Shown here in pieces: positions 7,757 to 20,407 of a stretch of 64,000 nt of DNA. The stretch is from Pseudalkalibacillus sp. SCS-8 (GTDB lineage Bacteria; Bacillota; Bacilli; Bacillales; Fictibacillaceae), in assembly GCF_040126055.1 (NCBI RefSeq), contig NZ_CP143541.1, positions 248,001-312,000 on the forward strand. The letters run 5' to 3'. The stretch's first letter is position 1, and every line of letters starts with the position of its first letter. The translations under genes and the position numbers were made by a program. The notes beneath the pieces are model-generated. The model was given only the letters and a program-made list of their open reading frames with translations, did not search any database and was not told the origin of the DNA.

Positions 7757-9919
7757 TTGGAATTGAATAATGAACTCATAAAGCAAGTATCCACTGAAAC
7801 AAAGCTATCTATAAAGAACGTAACCAATATCATCAATCTTCTTGAAGAAGGAAATACCGTCCCCTTTATTGCACGTTACCGAAAAGAGCTGACGGGTGCA
7901 GCTGATGAAGTGCAGATCCGTGACGTCTCAGATGCGTGGGAATATAAACGCAACTTGGAAAAGCGGAAGGAAGAAGTCCTTCGACTGATCGAGGAACAAG
8001 ATAAATTGACGGATAACCTGAAAGAGGAAATACATAAAGCGACGAAACTTCAACAAGTGGAGGATCTCTATCGTCCATATAAACAGAAGAAGCGGACACG
8101 AGCGACGACAGCGAAAGAAAAAGGACTCGAACCTCTTGCCGATTTGTTGATGGAGCAGCGGAAGAATATTGAAGTAGCCTCGGAAGCCGAGAAGTTCCTA
8201 TCTGAAGAAAAAGAAGTTCACTCGATTGAAGACGCTCTTCAAGGCGCAGAGGATATCATCGCAGAGCGAGTCTCTGACGATTCCGACAACCGGACATGGA
8301 TTCGAACGCTCACCTTTCAAGAAGGGATCGTCGAAACGAAAATAAAAACAAAAGAAGTTGAGGGAGAAGACGCAAAGACGTACGAAATGTACCATGACTA
8401 TCAAGAACCGGTGAAAAAAATCGTCCCTCATCGTACACTAGCCGTTAATCGCGGGGAAAAGGAAGGTGTATTAAGAGTAGCCATTACAGCTCCCGTGGAT
8501 AAAATCCTAAGGAAGTTGAGAGAAAAATACATCAAGCTTGATACGCCTTCAAGTGAATACATCGAACGAGCAATCCAGGACGGGTATAAACGTTTGATCG
8601 CACCGTCCATTGAACGGGATATTCGTAACGAATTAACGGAGCGTGCTGACGAGCAAGCCATTCGTATATTCTCTGAAAATCTACGCCACCTTCTTCTTCA
8701 GCCTCCATTGAAAGGGAAAATTGCTCTTGGAATCGATCCTGGATATCGGACGGGTTGTAAAATTGCAGTCGTGGATGACACGGGTAAAACCTTGGATATT
8801 GATGTCATGTATCCGACGCCGCCACGATCTGACATCGAAAACTCGAAAGCGATCCTAAAAAGGATGATTGAAAAACACGATGTCGAAATCATTGCAATCG
8901 GTAACGGAACAGGCTCTCGTGAAACAGAACAATTCGTTTCAGACCTGATTAAAGAACTTGACCGTAAGTTAGCCTATATTATCGTGAATGAAGCTGGTGC
9001 AAGTGTGTATTCCGCATCTGAGATTGCACGTCAGGAATTCCCTGACCTTAAGGTTGAAGAGAGAAGTGCTGTCTCAATTGCAAGAAGACTGCAGGATCCT
9101 TTGGCCGAGCTGGTCAAAATCGATCCGAAATCCATCGGAGTCGGCCAGTACCAGCACGACGTCTCGCAGAAGGAACTGAATGATTCGCTGACATTCGTCG
9201 TAGAAACGGTCGTTAACCAAGTCGGTGTTAACGTAAATACAGCTTCACCATCCTTGCTGCAATATGTCGCTGGTCTTTCCAAGACGGTTGCCAATAACAT
9301 CGTGAAACAACGAGAGGAAGAAGGAAAATTCACGAGCAGGATACAACTAAAAAAAATACCGCGTCTCGGAGCGAAAACGTATGAGCAATGTATCGGATTC
9401 CTCAGAATCATGGAAGGGAAGACGCCGTTGGATCAAACACCGATTCATCCGGAAAGCTATTCGGATACACGTAAGCTCTTGGATTCATTAGGGGCGTCGG
9501 AGCAGGAAATCGGAACGGATGAAATGAGAGCGAAGCTGCAATCATTAAATCTATCTGAAACAGCTGAGGCGCTTGGTATCGGGGAATTGACACTCAAGGA
9601 TATCGTTGATGCACTCGTCAAGCCATCAAGAGATCCCCGTGATGAAGTAACCAAACCTCTATTAAAAACAGATGTATTGAAGATGGAAGATCTCGAAGAA
9701 GGGATGGAACTTGAAGGGACAGTCAGGAATGTCGTTGATTTTGGAGCCTTTGTCGATATCGGAGTGAAACAGGATGGACTAGTCCACATTTCCAAGCTGA
9801 GTAAAAACTACGTCAAACACCCGATGGATGTTGTACACGTTGGCGAGGTAGTCAAAGTGTGGGTGGAGCAAGTTGATTTGAATAAACAACGGATTGCGCT
9901 GACAATGGTAAATCGATAA
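7757..9919 (+). CDS. tex: Tex-family transcription accessory RNA-binding protein
   Basis: Nucleic-acid-binding protein of the Tex family (YdcI in B. subtilis), thought to act on transcription and RNA. It starts at TTG 7757, seven bases after AGGAGG, and has 720 residues (719 in B. subtilis). Domains in order: Tex N-terminal helical region (1-190), YqgF/RuvC-like fold near 320-450 with the signature LGIDPGYRTG at about residue 325, helix-hairpin-helix near 490-570, and an S1 RNA-binding domain near 645-715 (GTVRNVVDFGAFVDIG). It is monocistronic, with its own terminator. Confidence 0.93.
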   Translation: MELNNELIKQVSTETKLSIKNVTNIINLLEEGNTVPFIARYRKELTGAADEVQIRDVSDAWEYKRNLEKRKEEVLRLIEEQDKLTDNLKEEIHKATKLQQVEDLYRPYKQKKRTRATTAKEKGLEPLADLLMEQRKNIEVASEAEKFLSEEKEVHSIEDALQGAEDIIAERVSDDSDNRTWIRTLTFQEGIVETKIKTKEVEGEDAKTYEMYHDYQEPVKKIVPHRTLAVNRGEKEGVLRVAITAPVDKILRKLREKYIKLDTPSSEYIERAIQDGYKRLIAPSIERDIRNELTERADEQAIRIFSENLRHLLLQPPLKGKIALGIDPGYRTGCKIAVVDDTGKTLDIDVMYPTPPRSDIENSKAILKRMIEKHDVEIIAIGNGTGSRETEQFVSDLIKELDRKLAYIIVNEAGASVYSASEIARQEFPDLKVEERSAVSIARRLQDPLAELVKIDPKSIGVGQYQHDVSQKELNDSLTFVVETVVNQVGVNVNTASPSLLQYVAGLSKTVANNIVKQREEEGKFTSRIQLKKIPRLGAKTYEQCIGFLRIMEGKTPLDQTPIHPESYSDTRKLLDSLGASEQEIGTDEMRAKLQSLNLSETAEALGIGELTLKDIVDALVKPSRDPRDEVTKPLLKTDVLKMEDLEEGMELEGTVRNVVDFGAFVDIGVKQDGLVHISKLSKNYVKHPMDVVHVGEVVKVWVEQVDLNKQRIALTMVNR

Positions 9920-9930
9920 GACATAAAAAG

Positions 9931-9958
9931 CACTGCTTGCTAAGAGCAGTGTTTTTTT
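9931..9958. terminator. Bidirectional terminator between tex and cmpA
   Basis: CACTGCT (9931-9937) pairs with AGCAGTG (9945-9951), followed by seven Ts on the plus strand. The upstream side has AAAAAG, giving Ts on the minus strand. The hairpin overlaps the last codons of cmpA. Confidence 0.8.
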
Positions 9959-10053
9959 CTGTAAAAGAACCAACATTGGTTAAGAAGTTTGATTTGGTAT
10001 CTGTCTTTATTGAGATAAGCATTCCTCAGCTGTTTTTTGAACCAGTAAGGCAT
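9940..10053 (-). CDS. cmpA: Cortex morphogenetic protein CmpA
   Basis: This 37-residue protein is encoded opposite to tex. It reads MPYWFKKQLRNAYLNK followed by DRYQIKLLNQCWFFYRKK and ends HCS. This matches the short sporulation protein CmpA, which in B. subtilis works with ClpXP to control coat and cortex assembly. ATG at 10053 is preceded on the minus strand by GAGGAGAGG. The stop codon lies inside the tex terminator hairpin, so the convergent genes share it. B. subtilis keeps cmpA in the tex/sprT neighbourhood, which supports the call. Confidence 0.92.
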   Translation of the reverse strand: MPYWFKKQLRNAYLNKDRYQIKLLNQCWFFYRKKHCS

Positions 10054-10189
10054 GATGAGCCTCTCCTCACTTTCCTTAATGGTGGTTATTAGTCTATGTG
10101 TGATGGCTTGCCCTTGTTCGTGATATACCGATAACTTTTCTTTTCATTGTAAATTTGGCAAAATAGATTAGGGAGATAGGTGAGGATAA

Positions 10190-10639
10190 ATGAAACAAAG
10201 CGAGCTGCAAAAACTCGTCGAAAGCATATCATTGGAATACTTCCACCGACCGTTCAAGCATTCGGCAAGCTTCAATAATCGCTTAAGAACGACAGGCGGC
10301 AGATATCTCTTAAAAAGCCACAATCTCGAATTCAATCCGAAACAATTGGAAGTTCATGGGATGGAATCCTTCATTGGCATCATTAAGCACGAATTGTGCC
10401 ACTACCATCTTCACCTTCTAAAGAAGGGTTATCGGCATCGGGACCAAGATTTCAAACAGCTGTTACAGAAGGTTGGAGGAAGCAGGTATTGCCAGATGAT
10501 CCCTGGACAGCGAAGGGAAGAAACAATAAAGTATCTTTATCAATGCAAAGTGTGCGGACAGACCTATCCGCGAAAGCGGAAGGTAAATATAAAGAAGTAT
10601 GGATGCGGCAAATGTAGAGGGAAGTTAATTCTGAAATAA
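10190..10639 (+). CDS. SprT-like metal-binding protein (YdcK type)
   Basis: 149-residue SprT-family protein. A zinc-metalloprotease-like motif HELCH is at residues 67-71, followed by a second His further along (HLHLLKKGYRH). The C-terminus is a zinc ribbon with CKVCG and GCGKC knuckles. Eukaryotic SPRTN relatives cleave DNA-protein crosslinks, but the role of the short bacterial form is not established. The start ATG 10190 has a GGTGAGGA ribosome-binding site. It is divergent from cmpA and precedes the tRNA cluster. Confidence 0.88.
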   Translation: MKQSELQKLVESISLEYFHRPFKHSASFNNRLRTTGGRYLLKSHNLEFNPKQLEVHGMESFIGIIKHELCHYHLHLLKKGYRHRDQDFKQLLQKVGGSRYCQMIPGQRREETIKYLYQCKVCGQTYPRKRKVNIKKYGCGKCRGKLILK

Positions 10640-10642
10640 TTG

Positions 10643-10671
10643 TTGACTAAAACGATGGTGTGTGTTACTTT
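10643..10671 (+). promoter_or_regulatory. Possible upstream promoter of tRNA cluster (P1)
   Basis: TTGACT (10643-10648), 17-bp spacer, TACTTT (10666-10671). The -35 is strong and the -10 weak. Confidence 0.4.
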
Positions 10672-10747
10672 AATAAAGTCGCTAAGGGGACGAGCGCTCC
10701 TGCGATAACAGGAAACAAAAACAGATAAAATTATTTCGAAAAAGATA

Positions 10748-10776
10748 TTGACTTCACTTTTTATCTGTTGTAAGAT
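10748..10776 (+). promoter_or_regulatory. tRNA cluster promoter
   Basis: TTGACT (10748-10753), 17-bp spacer, TAAGAT (10771-10776), 35 bp upstream of the first tRNA. This is a good sigma-A promoter for the twelve-tRNA transcript. Confidence 0.8.
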
Positions 10777-10810
10777 ACTTATTGTCGCTAAAAAACGAAT
10801 CACACTTTAT

Positions 10811-10885
10811 TCCACAGTAGCTCAGTGGTAGAGCTATCGGCTGTTAACCGATCGGTCGCAGGTTCGAGTCCTGCCTGTGGAGCCA
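10811..10885 (+). tRNA. tRNA-Asn(GTT)
   Basis: Acceptor arms TCCACAG and CTGTGGA pair, the anticodon loop is CTGTTAACC, the T-arm has GGTTCGAGTCC, and CCA is encoded. First of twelve clustered tRNAs. Confidence 0.96.
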
Positions 10886-10888
10886 TAC

Positions 10889-10979
10889 GGAGAAGTACCC
10901 AAGTGGCTGAAGGGGCGCCCCTGCTAAGGGTGTAGGTCGTGTAAGCGGCGCGAGGGTTCAAATCCCTCCTTCTCCGCCA
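10889..10979 (+). tRNA. tRNA-Ser(GCT)
   Basis: 91-nt class II tRNA with GGAGAAG and CTTCTCC acceptor arms, anticodon loop CTGCTAAG, a long variable arm and encoded CCA. Confidence 0.95.
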
Positions 10980-11005
10980 TTTAAACAAACTTTTACTTTT
11001 TATCT

Positions 11006-11080
11006 GGCCCCTTGGTCAAGTGGTTAAGACACCGCCCTTTCACGGCGGTAACACGGGTTCGAATCCCGTAGGGGTCACCA
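11006..11080 (+). tRNA. tRNA-Glu(TTC)
   Basis: 75 nt. GGCCCCT pairs with AGGGGTC, the anticodon loop is CTTTCAC, and CCA is encoded. Confidence 0.95.
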
Positions 11081-11110
11081 CTTTTTATTGAAGAAACACA
11101 TAGATAAGAT

Positions 11111-11186
11111 GGACCCGTGGTGTAGGGGTTAACATGCCTGCCTGTCACGCAGGAGATCGCCGGTTCGAATCCGGTCGGGTCCGCCA
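11111..11186 (+). tRNA. tRNA-Asp(GTC)
   Basis: 76 nt. GGACCCG pairs with CGGGTCC, the anticodon loop is CTGTCAC, and CCA is encoded. An identical copy occurs at 29872-29947. Confidence 0.96.
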
Positions 11187-11216
11187 TTTAATCTGAATAT
11201 TACCCAGTTAAAACGA

Positions 11217-11291
11217 TGGGCTATAGCCAAGCGGTAAGGCAACGGACTTTGACTCCGTCATGCGTTGGTTCGAATCCAGCTAGCCCAGCCA
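11217..11291 (+). tRNA. tRNA-Gln(TTG)
   Basis: 75 nt. TGGGCTA pairs with TAGCCCA, the anticodon loop is CTTTGACT, and CCA is encoded. Confidence 0.95.
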
Positions 11292-11297
11292 TTTAAC

Positions 11298-11373
11298 GAG
11301 CCATTAGCTCAGTCGGTAGAGCATCTGACTTTTAATCAGAGGGTCGAAGGTTCGAGTCCTTCATGGCTCACCA
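11298..11373 (+). tRNA. tRNA-Lys(TTT)
   Basis: 76 nt. GAGCCAT pairs with ATGGCTC, the anticodon loop is CTTTTAA, and CCA is encoded. Confidence 0.95.
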
Positions 11374-11381
11374 CTTTCTTT

Positions 11382-11467
11382 GCGGGTGTGGCGGAATTGG
11401 CAGACGCGCTAGACTTAGGATCTAGTGTCCTTGCGACGTGGGGGTTCAAGTCCCTCCACCCGCACCA
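11382..11467 (+). tRNA. tRNA-Leu(TAG)
   Basis: 86-nt class II tRNA with acceptor GCGGGTG/CACCCGC, anticodon loop CTTAGGA, a long variable arm and CCA. Confidence 0.94.
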
Positions 11468-11531
11468 TTATTAAAATAATTGGTGCAACACGGATTAACG
11501 GAAGTGCATCGCTAGTTTAAATATCCATTTA

Positions 11532-11617
11532 GCGGTCGTGGCGGAATGGCAGACGCGCTAGCTTGAGGGGCTAGTGGGTGTATACCCGTGGAGGTTCGAG
11601 TCCTCTCGACCGCACCA
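11532..11617 (+). tRNA. tRNA-Leu(GAG)
   Basis: 86-nt class II tRNA with acceptor GCGGTCG/CGACCGC, anticodon loop CTTGAGGG, a long variable arm and CCA. GAG is the anticodon expected to read the CUC specifier proposed for the T-box at 33779. Confidence 0.94.
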
Positions 11618-11643
11618 TAAAATAAATACTTCATTATTACTTT

Positions 11644-11720
<77 letters not shown>

Positions 11721-11728
11721 TTCATTTA

Positions 11729-11805
11729 CGGGAAGTGGCTCAGCTTGGTAGAGCACCTGGTTTGGGACCAGGGGGTCGCAGGTTCAAATCCTGTCTTCCC
11801 GACCA
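11729..11805 (+). tRNA. tRNA-Pro(TGG)
   Basis: 77 nt. CGGGAAG pairs with CTTCCCG, the anticodon loop is TTTGGGA, and CCA is encoded. Confidence 0.95.
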
Positions 11806-11813
11806 TCACATAT

Positions 11814-11887
11814 GCGGGTGTAGTTTAGTGGTAAAACAAGAGCCTTCCAAGCTCTGGTCGTGAGTTCGATTCTCATCACCCGCTCCA
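11814..11887 (+). tRNA. tRNA-Gly(TCC)
   Basis: 74 nt. GCGGGTG pairs with CACCCGC, the anticodon loop is CTTCCAA, and CCA is encoded. Confidence 0.95.
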
Positions 11888-11891
11888 TTAT

Positions 11892-11968
<77 letters not shown>

Positions 11969-12065
11969 TTTATACAACTCCTTCGAAACATAGAGCCTTT
12001 CAATTCACGTTGATTCTCTTTATGATCGATTACAAAACAAGACAAAAACTTTCTCAAATAAGTTA

Positions 12066-12095
12066 TTGACATTGTTGTTGTGAAGATGGTACATT
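12066..12095 (+). promoter_or_regulatory. rRNA operon promoter
   Basis: TTGACA (12066-12071), 18-bp spacer, TACATT (12090-12095) preceded by TGG. It lies about 150 bp upstream of mature 16S. Confidence 0.75.
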
Positions 12096-12149
12096 GTTTA
12101 AGTCGCTTCAAAACGACAAACAAAAAACGAGTCGCATTATGCGGTTCGA

Positions 12150-12183
12150 AAGCTCTTTGAAAACTGAACAAAAGCCAAGCGTG
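12150..12183 (+). other. 5' strand of pre-16S processing stem
   Basis: This stretch (agctctttgaaaactg, then aacaaaagccaagcgtg) is complementary over about 34 nt to 13824-13857 downstream of 16S, with few mismatches. This is the RNase III processing stalk expected around 16S. Confidence 0.8.
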
Positions 12184-12246
12184 AAACGGGTTTTTAATAA
12201 CCCTGAATCAATTTCGATTTACATTTATGAGCAAGACAAACTTTAC

Positions 12247-17034
<4,788 letters not shown>

Positions 17035-17103
17035 CAATACTTAAATGTCTACTTCAAGAAACGTTATCTAGTTTTGAGGGAATAGGATTCCCTAACAAAA
17101 TAG

Positions 17104-17219
<116 letters not shown>

Positions 17220-17224
17220 AAACG

Positions 17225-17253
17225 AAAGAGTAGTCGAAAGACTACTCTTTTTT
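17225..17253 (+). terminator. rRNA operon terminator
   Basis: AAAGAGTAGTC (17225-17235), GAAA tetraloop, GACTACTCTTT (17240-17250), then more Ts. The 11-bp stem is perfect. Confidence 0.95.
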
Positions 17254-17325
17254 GTGTTCAAGTAAATGTCCGTAAGGGGGCTTCCAGCAAGCTTTTTTCA
17301 TTACGGATAACGGCGGGAATCCTTT

Positions 17326-17470
17326 TTTTGTAGATAATTACTGTGTTTTCGTAGATAATTCGTCGTTTTTGTAGATAAATTCTAATTTCCGTAGATAATC
17401 GCTCATTTTTGCAGATAATTTCTGATTTTTCGTAGATAATCATAAATTATCTTTGATTTCTGCAGATTCT
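17326..17470. repeat. 20-21-bp periodic repeat, GTAGATAATT family
   Basis: GTAGATAA or GCAGATAA occurs at 17330, 17351, 17371, 17391, 17411 and 17432, with a weak copy at 17462. The spacing is 20-21 bp, and T-rich tracts separate the copies. The stretch lies between the rRNA terminator and the glucan locus, and no credible gene is present. Confidence 0.85.
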
Positions 17471-17576
17471 TATTACATAATCGAAAAAAGACGTTTATTT
17501 TTTCCAAAAAAGAACATCCACACCCTATTTTTCGTTTCAAAGTGCACGTTTTTACTGATATAGAGTCGTCAGCCTG

Positions 17577-17604
17577 AGAACAGTCGAAAGACTGTTCTTT
17601 TTTG
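17577..17604 (+). terminator. Second terminator-like hairpin, relic of rRNA terminator
   Basis: AGAACAGTC (17577-17585), GAAA, GACTGTTCT (17590-17598), then T-rich TTTTTTGTGTTTA. The core GTCGAAAGAC and the tail match the rRNA operon terminator at 17225. It has no gene upstream that would need it. Confidence 0.7.
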
Positions 17605-17683
17605 TGTTTAAACATATGGGAGTGGAGGGAAGCAGACGATGAGATCCGTCATTCATTGTAAAAATAGGGGTAAAATACTACTA

Positions 17684-17740
17684 ACTTCCACAAGTAAGCA
17701 TGAAAGTTCCCCAAGTGAACAGGTAAGTTCCACAAGAGAG
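17684..17740. repeat. 21-bp periodic repeat, AAGTTCCACAAGT family
   Basis: TTCC cores of the unit AAGTTCCnCAAGTgA occur at 17686, 17707 and 17728, an exact 21-bp period in three copies. A 66-codon frame across it (17639-17839) has no supporting features and is not called. Confidence 0.7.
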
Positions 17741-17811
17741 AACCAACATCTTCTTACGAAGGAATTTCGAAGATATCATTTTAATTCAGAAATTTTCCAT
17801 GTAAAAAAGTG

Positions 17812-17840
17812 TTGCCAAGCAAATTTAGGTCATATATAAT
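17812..17840 (+). promoter_or_regulatory. Promoter of lacI-type regulator gene
   Basis: TTGCCA (17812-17817), 17-bp spacer, TATAAT (17835-17840). The start point would fall just before the operator at 17850. Confidence 0.85.
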
Positions 17841-17849
17841 TAGCATCAA

Positions 17850-17863
17850 CGAAAGCGCTTTCG
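17850..17863. promoter_or_regulatory. LacI/CcpA-type operator before regulator gene
   Basis: Perfect 14-bp palindrome CGAAAGCGCTTTCG about ten bases after the -10 box. It could serve autoregulation by the adjacent LacI protein or catabolite repression by CcpA; the two site types look alike. Confidence 0.8.
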
Positions 17864-17880
17864 ATTCAGAGGAGATACGA

Positions 17881-18888
17881 ATGATTACAATCTATGACCT
17901 AGCAAAAAAAACAGGATTTTCGAGTACGACAGTCTCTAAAGCACTGAATAATTACCCTGATGTTAGTGAGAAGACGAAAAAAGCGATTCTTCAGACAGCT
18001 GCAGACATGGGGTACTTACCAAATTCACATGCTCAATCTCTTTCCACGAAGAAATCTTGGACAATCGGCGTCATGTTTTCAGAAGACAATGAAGTCGGGA
18101 TGAAGCATCCATTCTTCAACGCAATTATTGAAAGTTTCCGTAAGCATGTCGAGAAAGAAGGTTATGATCTTATCATCGCCTCAAGAAACCTTCGTAACAG
18201 AGACACGAGTTACCTTGAACACTTTCTTTATCGCGGGGTCGATGGAATTATCGTCATTTGTTCAGATCCGAAAGATCCACAAGTACAAGAAATGACCAAA
18301 GGTAACATTCCAATTGTCGTAATCGACATGAGCAATCAGAATTGCAGTGTTGTCCTTTCTGACAACCTTTCTGGAGCTGAACAAGCTATCAATTACTTAT
18401 ACTCACTAGGGCATACAAAGATTGCTCACATATCAGGAGACCCGACAACCCATGCTGGAAAGGTAAGAATTGAAGGATACATACAGGCTATGGAAAAACT
18501 AGGATTACCTTTTAATGAAGCCTACCTTGTGAATGGTGGATTATTCTCCATTCAGGAAGGTAAAGTCGCAATGGGAAAACTGCTTGATTTAAATGATCCG
18601 CCTACCGCTGTATTCATAGCAGGGGACCATATGGCAATAGGAGCGATGGAAGCTGCTAAATCAAGAGGAATCAGAATCCCGGAAGACATTTCAATTGTAG
18701 GGTACGATGATATTGAAATGGCTAGATATGTCACTCCAAAACTGACAACGGTTCGACAAGATACGGATGTCCTTGGAGTACGTTCAGCCAAGATGTTGAT
18801 TAAACAAATTGTTCAAGGCAAGAAAATTGTCACTGAGGAAGTTATTCCAGTGAAACTGATAGAGAGAGAATCTTGTAAAGCTCTATAA
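17881..18888 (+). CDS. LacI-family transcriptional regulator
   Basis: 335-residue repressor. The N-terminal helix-turn-helix and hinge are clear (MITIYDLAKKTGFSSTTVSK then ALNNYPDVS, residues 1-30). Residues 60-335 form a periplasmic-binding-like sensor domain with the usual VGYDDIEMARYVTP near the C-terminus. ATG 17881 has AGAGGAG just upstream, and longer starts would run through the operator. Three palindromic operators flank the gene, so it most likely controls itself and the beta-glucan operon downstream. The effector is probably a gluco-oligosaccharide, inferred only from the neighbouring enzymes. Confidence 0.93.
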   Translation: MITIYDLAKKTGFSSTTVSKALNNYPDVSEKTKKAILQTAADMGYLPNSHAQSLSTKKSWTIGVMFSEDNEVGMKHPFFNAIIESFRKHVEKEGYDLIIASRNLRNRDTSYLEHFLYRGVDGIIVICSDPKDPQVQEMTKGNIPIVVIDMSNQNCSVVLSDNLSGAEQAINYLYSLGHTKIAHISGDPTTHAGKVRIEGYIQAMEKLGLPFNEAYLVNGGLFSIQEGKVAMGKLLDLNDPPTAVFIAGDHMAIGAMEAAKSRGIRIPEDISIVGYDDIEMARYVTPKLTTVRQDTDVLGVRSAKMLIKQIVQGKKIVTEEVIPVKLIERESCKAL

Positions 18889-18913
18889 AGGAAATTCATT
18901 TTACAACCTAAAA

Positions 18914-18928
18914 TGAAACCGCTTTCGA
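18914..18928. promoter_or_regulatory. Operator-like site, GAAACCGCTTTCGA
   Basis: Imperfect palindrome 26 bp after the regulator stop codon. It resembles a catabolite-responsive element or a weaker copy of the two downstream operators. Confidence 0.6.
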
Positions 18929-18955
18929 TTTCGAATTTATTTTTTTGGAGTTATA

Positions 18956-19002
18956 CGAAACCGGTTTCGAAATATCTTTTGAGGTTTTCGAAACCGGTTT
19001 CG
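18956..19002. promoter_or_regulatory. Twin operators of the glucan transport operon
   Basis: CGAAACCGGTTTCG occurs twice as a perfect palindrome, at 18956-18969 and 18989-19002. The centres are 33 bp apart, close to three DNA turns, so two dimers would sit on the same face. The promoter must overlap; a TTGAGG at 18979 is a possible -35, but I cannot fix the -10. Confidence 0.85.
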
Positions 19003-19036
19003 GGATACTAATAAAATCCTTTGAAAGGGGAAAATC

Positions 19037-20350
19037 ATGAAAAAAATAGCAGGTCTATTAATGTCACTTGTTTTAGTAATTGGGGTGTTTGCAGGTTGTT
19101 CCAATAAGGAAACGTCTGGAGACGGTAAAGACGGTAAGAAAGTGGACTTGAAGGTTTGGTCCTTTACGGACGAATTGAAAAAGCCGATTAAGACGTTCGA
19201 AGAAAAAAATGGAGTAAAGGTTGAACTGACCATTGTCCCTATTGCCGATTATCCTACAAAACTGAAGCCTGTATTGGAAAGCGGAGTGGGTGCACCGGAC
19301 GTTTTTACTGGAGAAATTGCGTTTCTGAAACAGTGGGTTGATGCAGGATACTGGGAAAACCTATCGGAAAAACCTTATAACGTGGATGAGTTAGCAGAGA
19401 ACTATGTGCCTTACGTATTCGATTTAGGAAAAGACAAGGATGGGAATGTCAGAGCATTGTCATGGCAAACCACTCCTGGTGGACTTTACTACAAGCGAAG
19501 CATCGCGAAGGAAGTACTAGGTACGGATGATCCTGACGAAGTAGGTAACATGCTTTCTTCAATGGATAAGGTCTTTGACGTAGCAGAAAAGATGAAAGAA
19601 AAAGGTTACCGAATGTTCCCGGATGAGGGATCAATCAGATGGTTCTCACAAGGCGACAATCCGAAGCCATGGGTAAACGAGAATAACGAAATTCAGCTTA
19701 CGGAACAGAAGATTGCGTTCTTAGATACTGCTAAGAAACTACGTGAAAGCAGTTATACCGCTCTAGCTCCTGAATGGTCTCCTTCATGGTTTGAGGCGAT
19801 GGATAAGCCGATCACTGTAAAGGAAAATGGAAAGGAAACCAAAACAGAAGTATTCTCATATGTTCTTCCAACTTGGGGTCTTCACAGTGTACTTAAAACA
19901 AATGTAGAAGATTCTTCTGGAGACTGGGCTGTAACAAATGGTCCGAGTCCTTACTTCTGGGGTGGTACATGGCTAGGTGTTTATAACAAATCGAAGAATA
20001 AAGAGCTTGCTTACGATTTCGTGAAGATGATGACCCAAGACGATGAATTCTTGACAGATTGGGCGAAAGAGACAGGAGATGTCCTTTCTTACCTGCCTGT
20101 AACAAATGAAATCAAAGATGACTTCAGTGATGAATTCCTTGGTGGTCAGAACAATTATAAATTCTTCCTTGATCAAGCGAAGAGTATCGAGCCAGGTATT
20201 GTTACGAAGTACGACCAACAGCTTGATACCTTCTATGGAAATGCAGTTCAAGAATATGTAGATGGAAAGAAAACGAAAGAAGAAGCCATCAAAGAATTTT
20301 ACAGAAAAGCACAAAATGCTTACCCGGATTTGAAAATCCCTAATAAGTAA
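19037..20350 (+). CDS. ABC transporter sugar-binding lipoprotein
   Basis: 437-residue extracellular solute-binding protein of family 1. The N-terminus is a lipoprotein signal (MKKIAGLLMSLVLVIGVFAGC) with the lipid-anchored Cys21. The mature protein shows the family 1 start VDLKVWSFTDELKKPIKTFEEK. With the two permeases downstream it forms a CUT1-type importer. Cargo is inferred to be beta-glucan oligosaccharides from the GH1, GH30 and GH16 genes that follow. ATG 19037 has GAAAGGGG upstream. Confidence 0.93.
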   Translation: MKKIAGLLMSLVLVIGVFAGCSNKETSGDGKDGKKVDLKVWSFTDELKKPIKTFEEKNGVKVELTIVPIADYPTKLKPVLESGVGAPDVFTGEIAFLKQWVDAGYWENLSEKPYNVDELAENYVPYVFDLGKDKDGNVRALSWQTTPGGLYYKRSIAKEVLGTDDPDEVGNMLSSMDKVFDVAEKMKEKGYRMFPDEGSIRWFSQGDNPKPWVNENNEIQLTEQKIAFLDTAKKLRESSYTALAPEWSPSWFEAMDKPITVKENGKETKTEVFSYVLPTWGLHSVLKTNVEDSSGDWAVTNGPSPYFWGGTWLGVYNKSKNKELAYDFVKMMTQDDEFLTDWAKETGDVLSYLPVTNEIKDDFSDEFLGGQNNYKFFLDQAKSIEPGIVTKYDQQLDTFYGNAVQEYVDGKKTKEEAIKEFYRKAQNAYPDLKIPNK

Positions 20351-20358
20351 TAAACACG

Positions 20359-20385
20359 TAAGCGGTATAAGTCTTATACCGCTTA
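20359..20385 (+). other. Intercistronic stem-loop after binding-protein gene
   Basis: TAAGCGGTATA (20359-20369) pairs with TATACCGCTTA (20375-20385), plus one inner pair and a 3-nt loop. Only a short T tract follows. Such hairpins commonly protect the binding-protein mRNA and partly terminate, giving more binding protein than permease. Confidence 0.8.
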
Positions 20386-20407
20386 TTCTTTTGAAAGGAG
20401 CGAGGAA

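Noticed and set aside
17639..17839. 66-codon frame before the LacI gene
   Set aside because: It crosses the 21-bp repeats, lacks a convincing ribosome-binding site and shows no domain.
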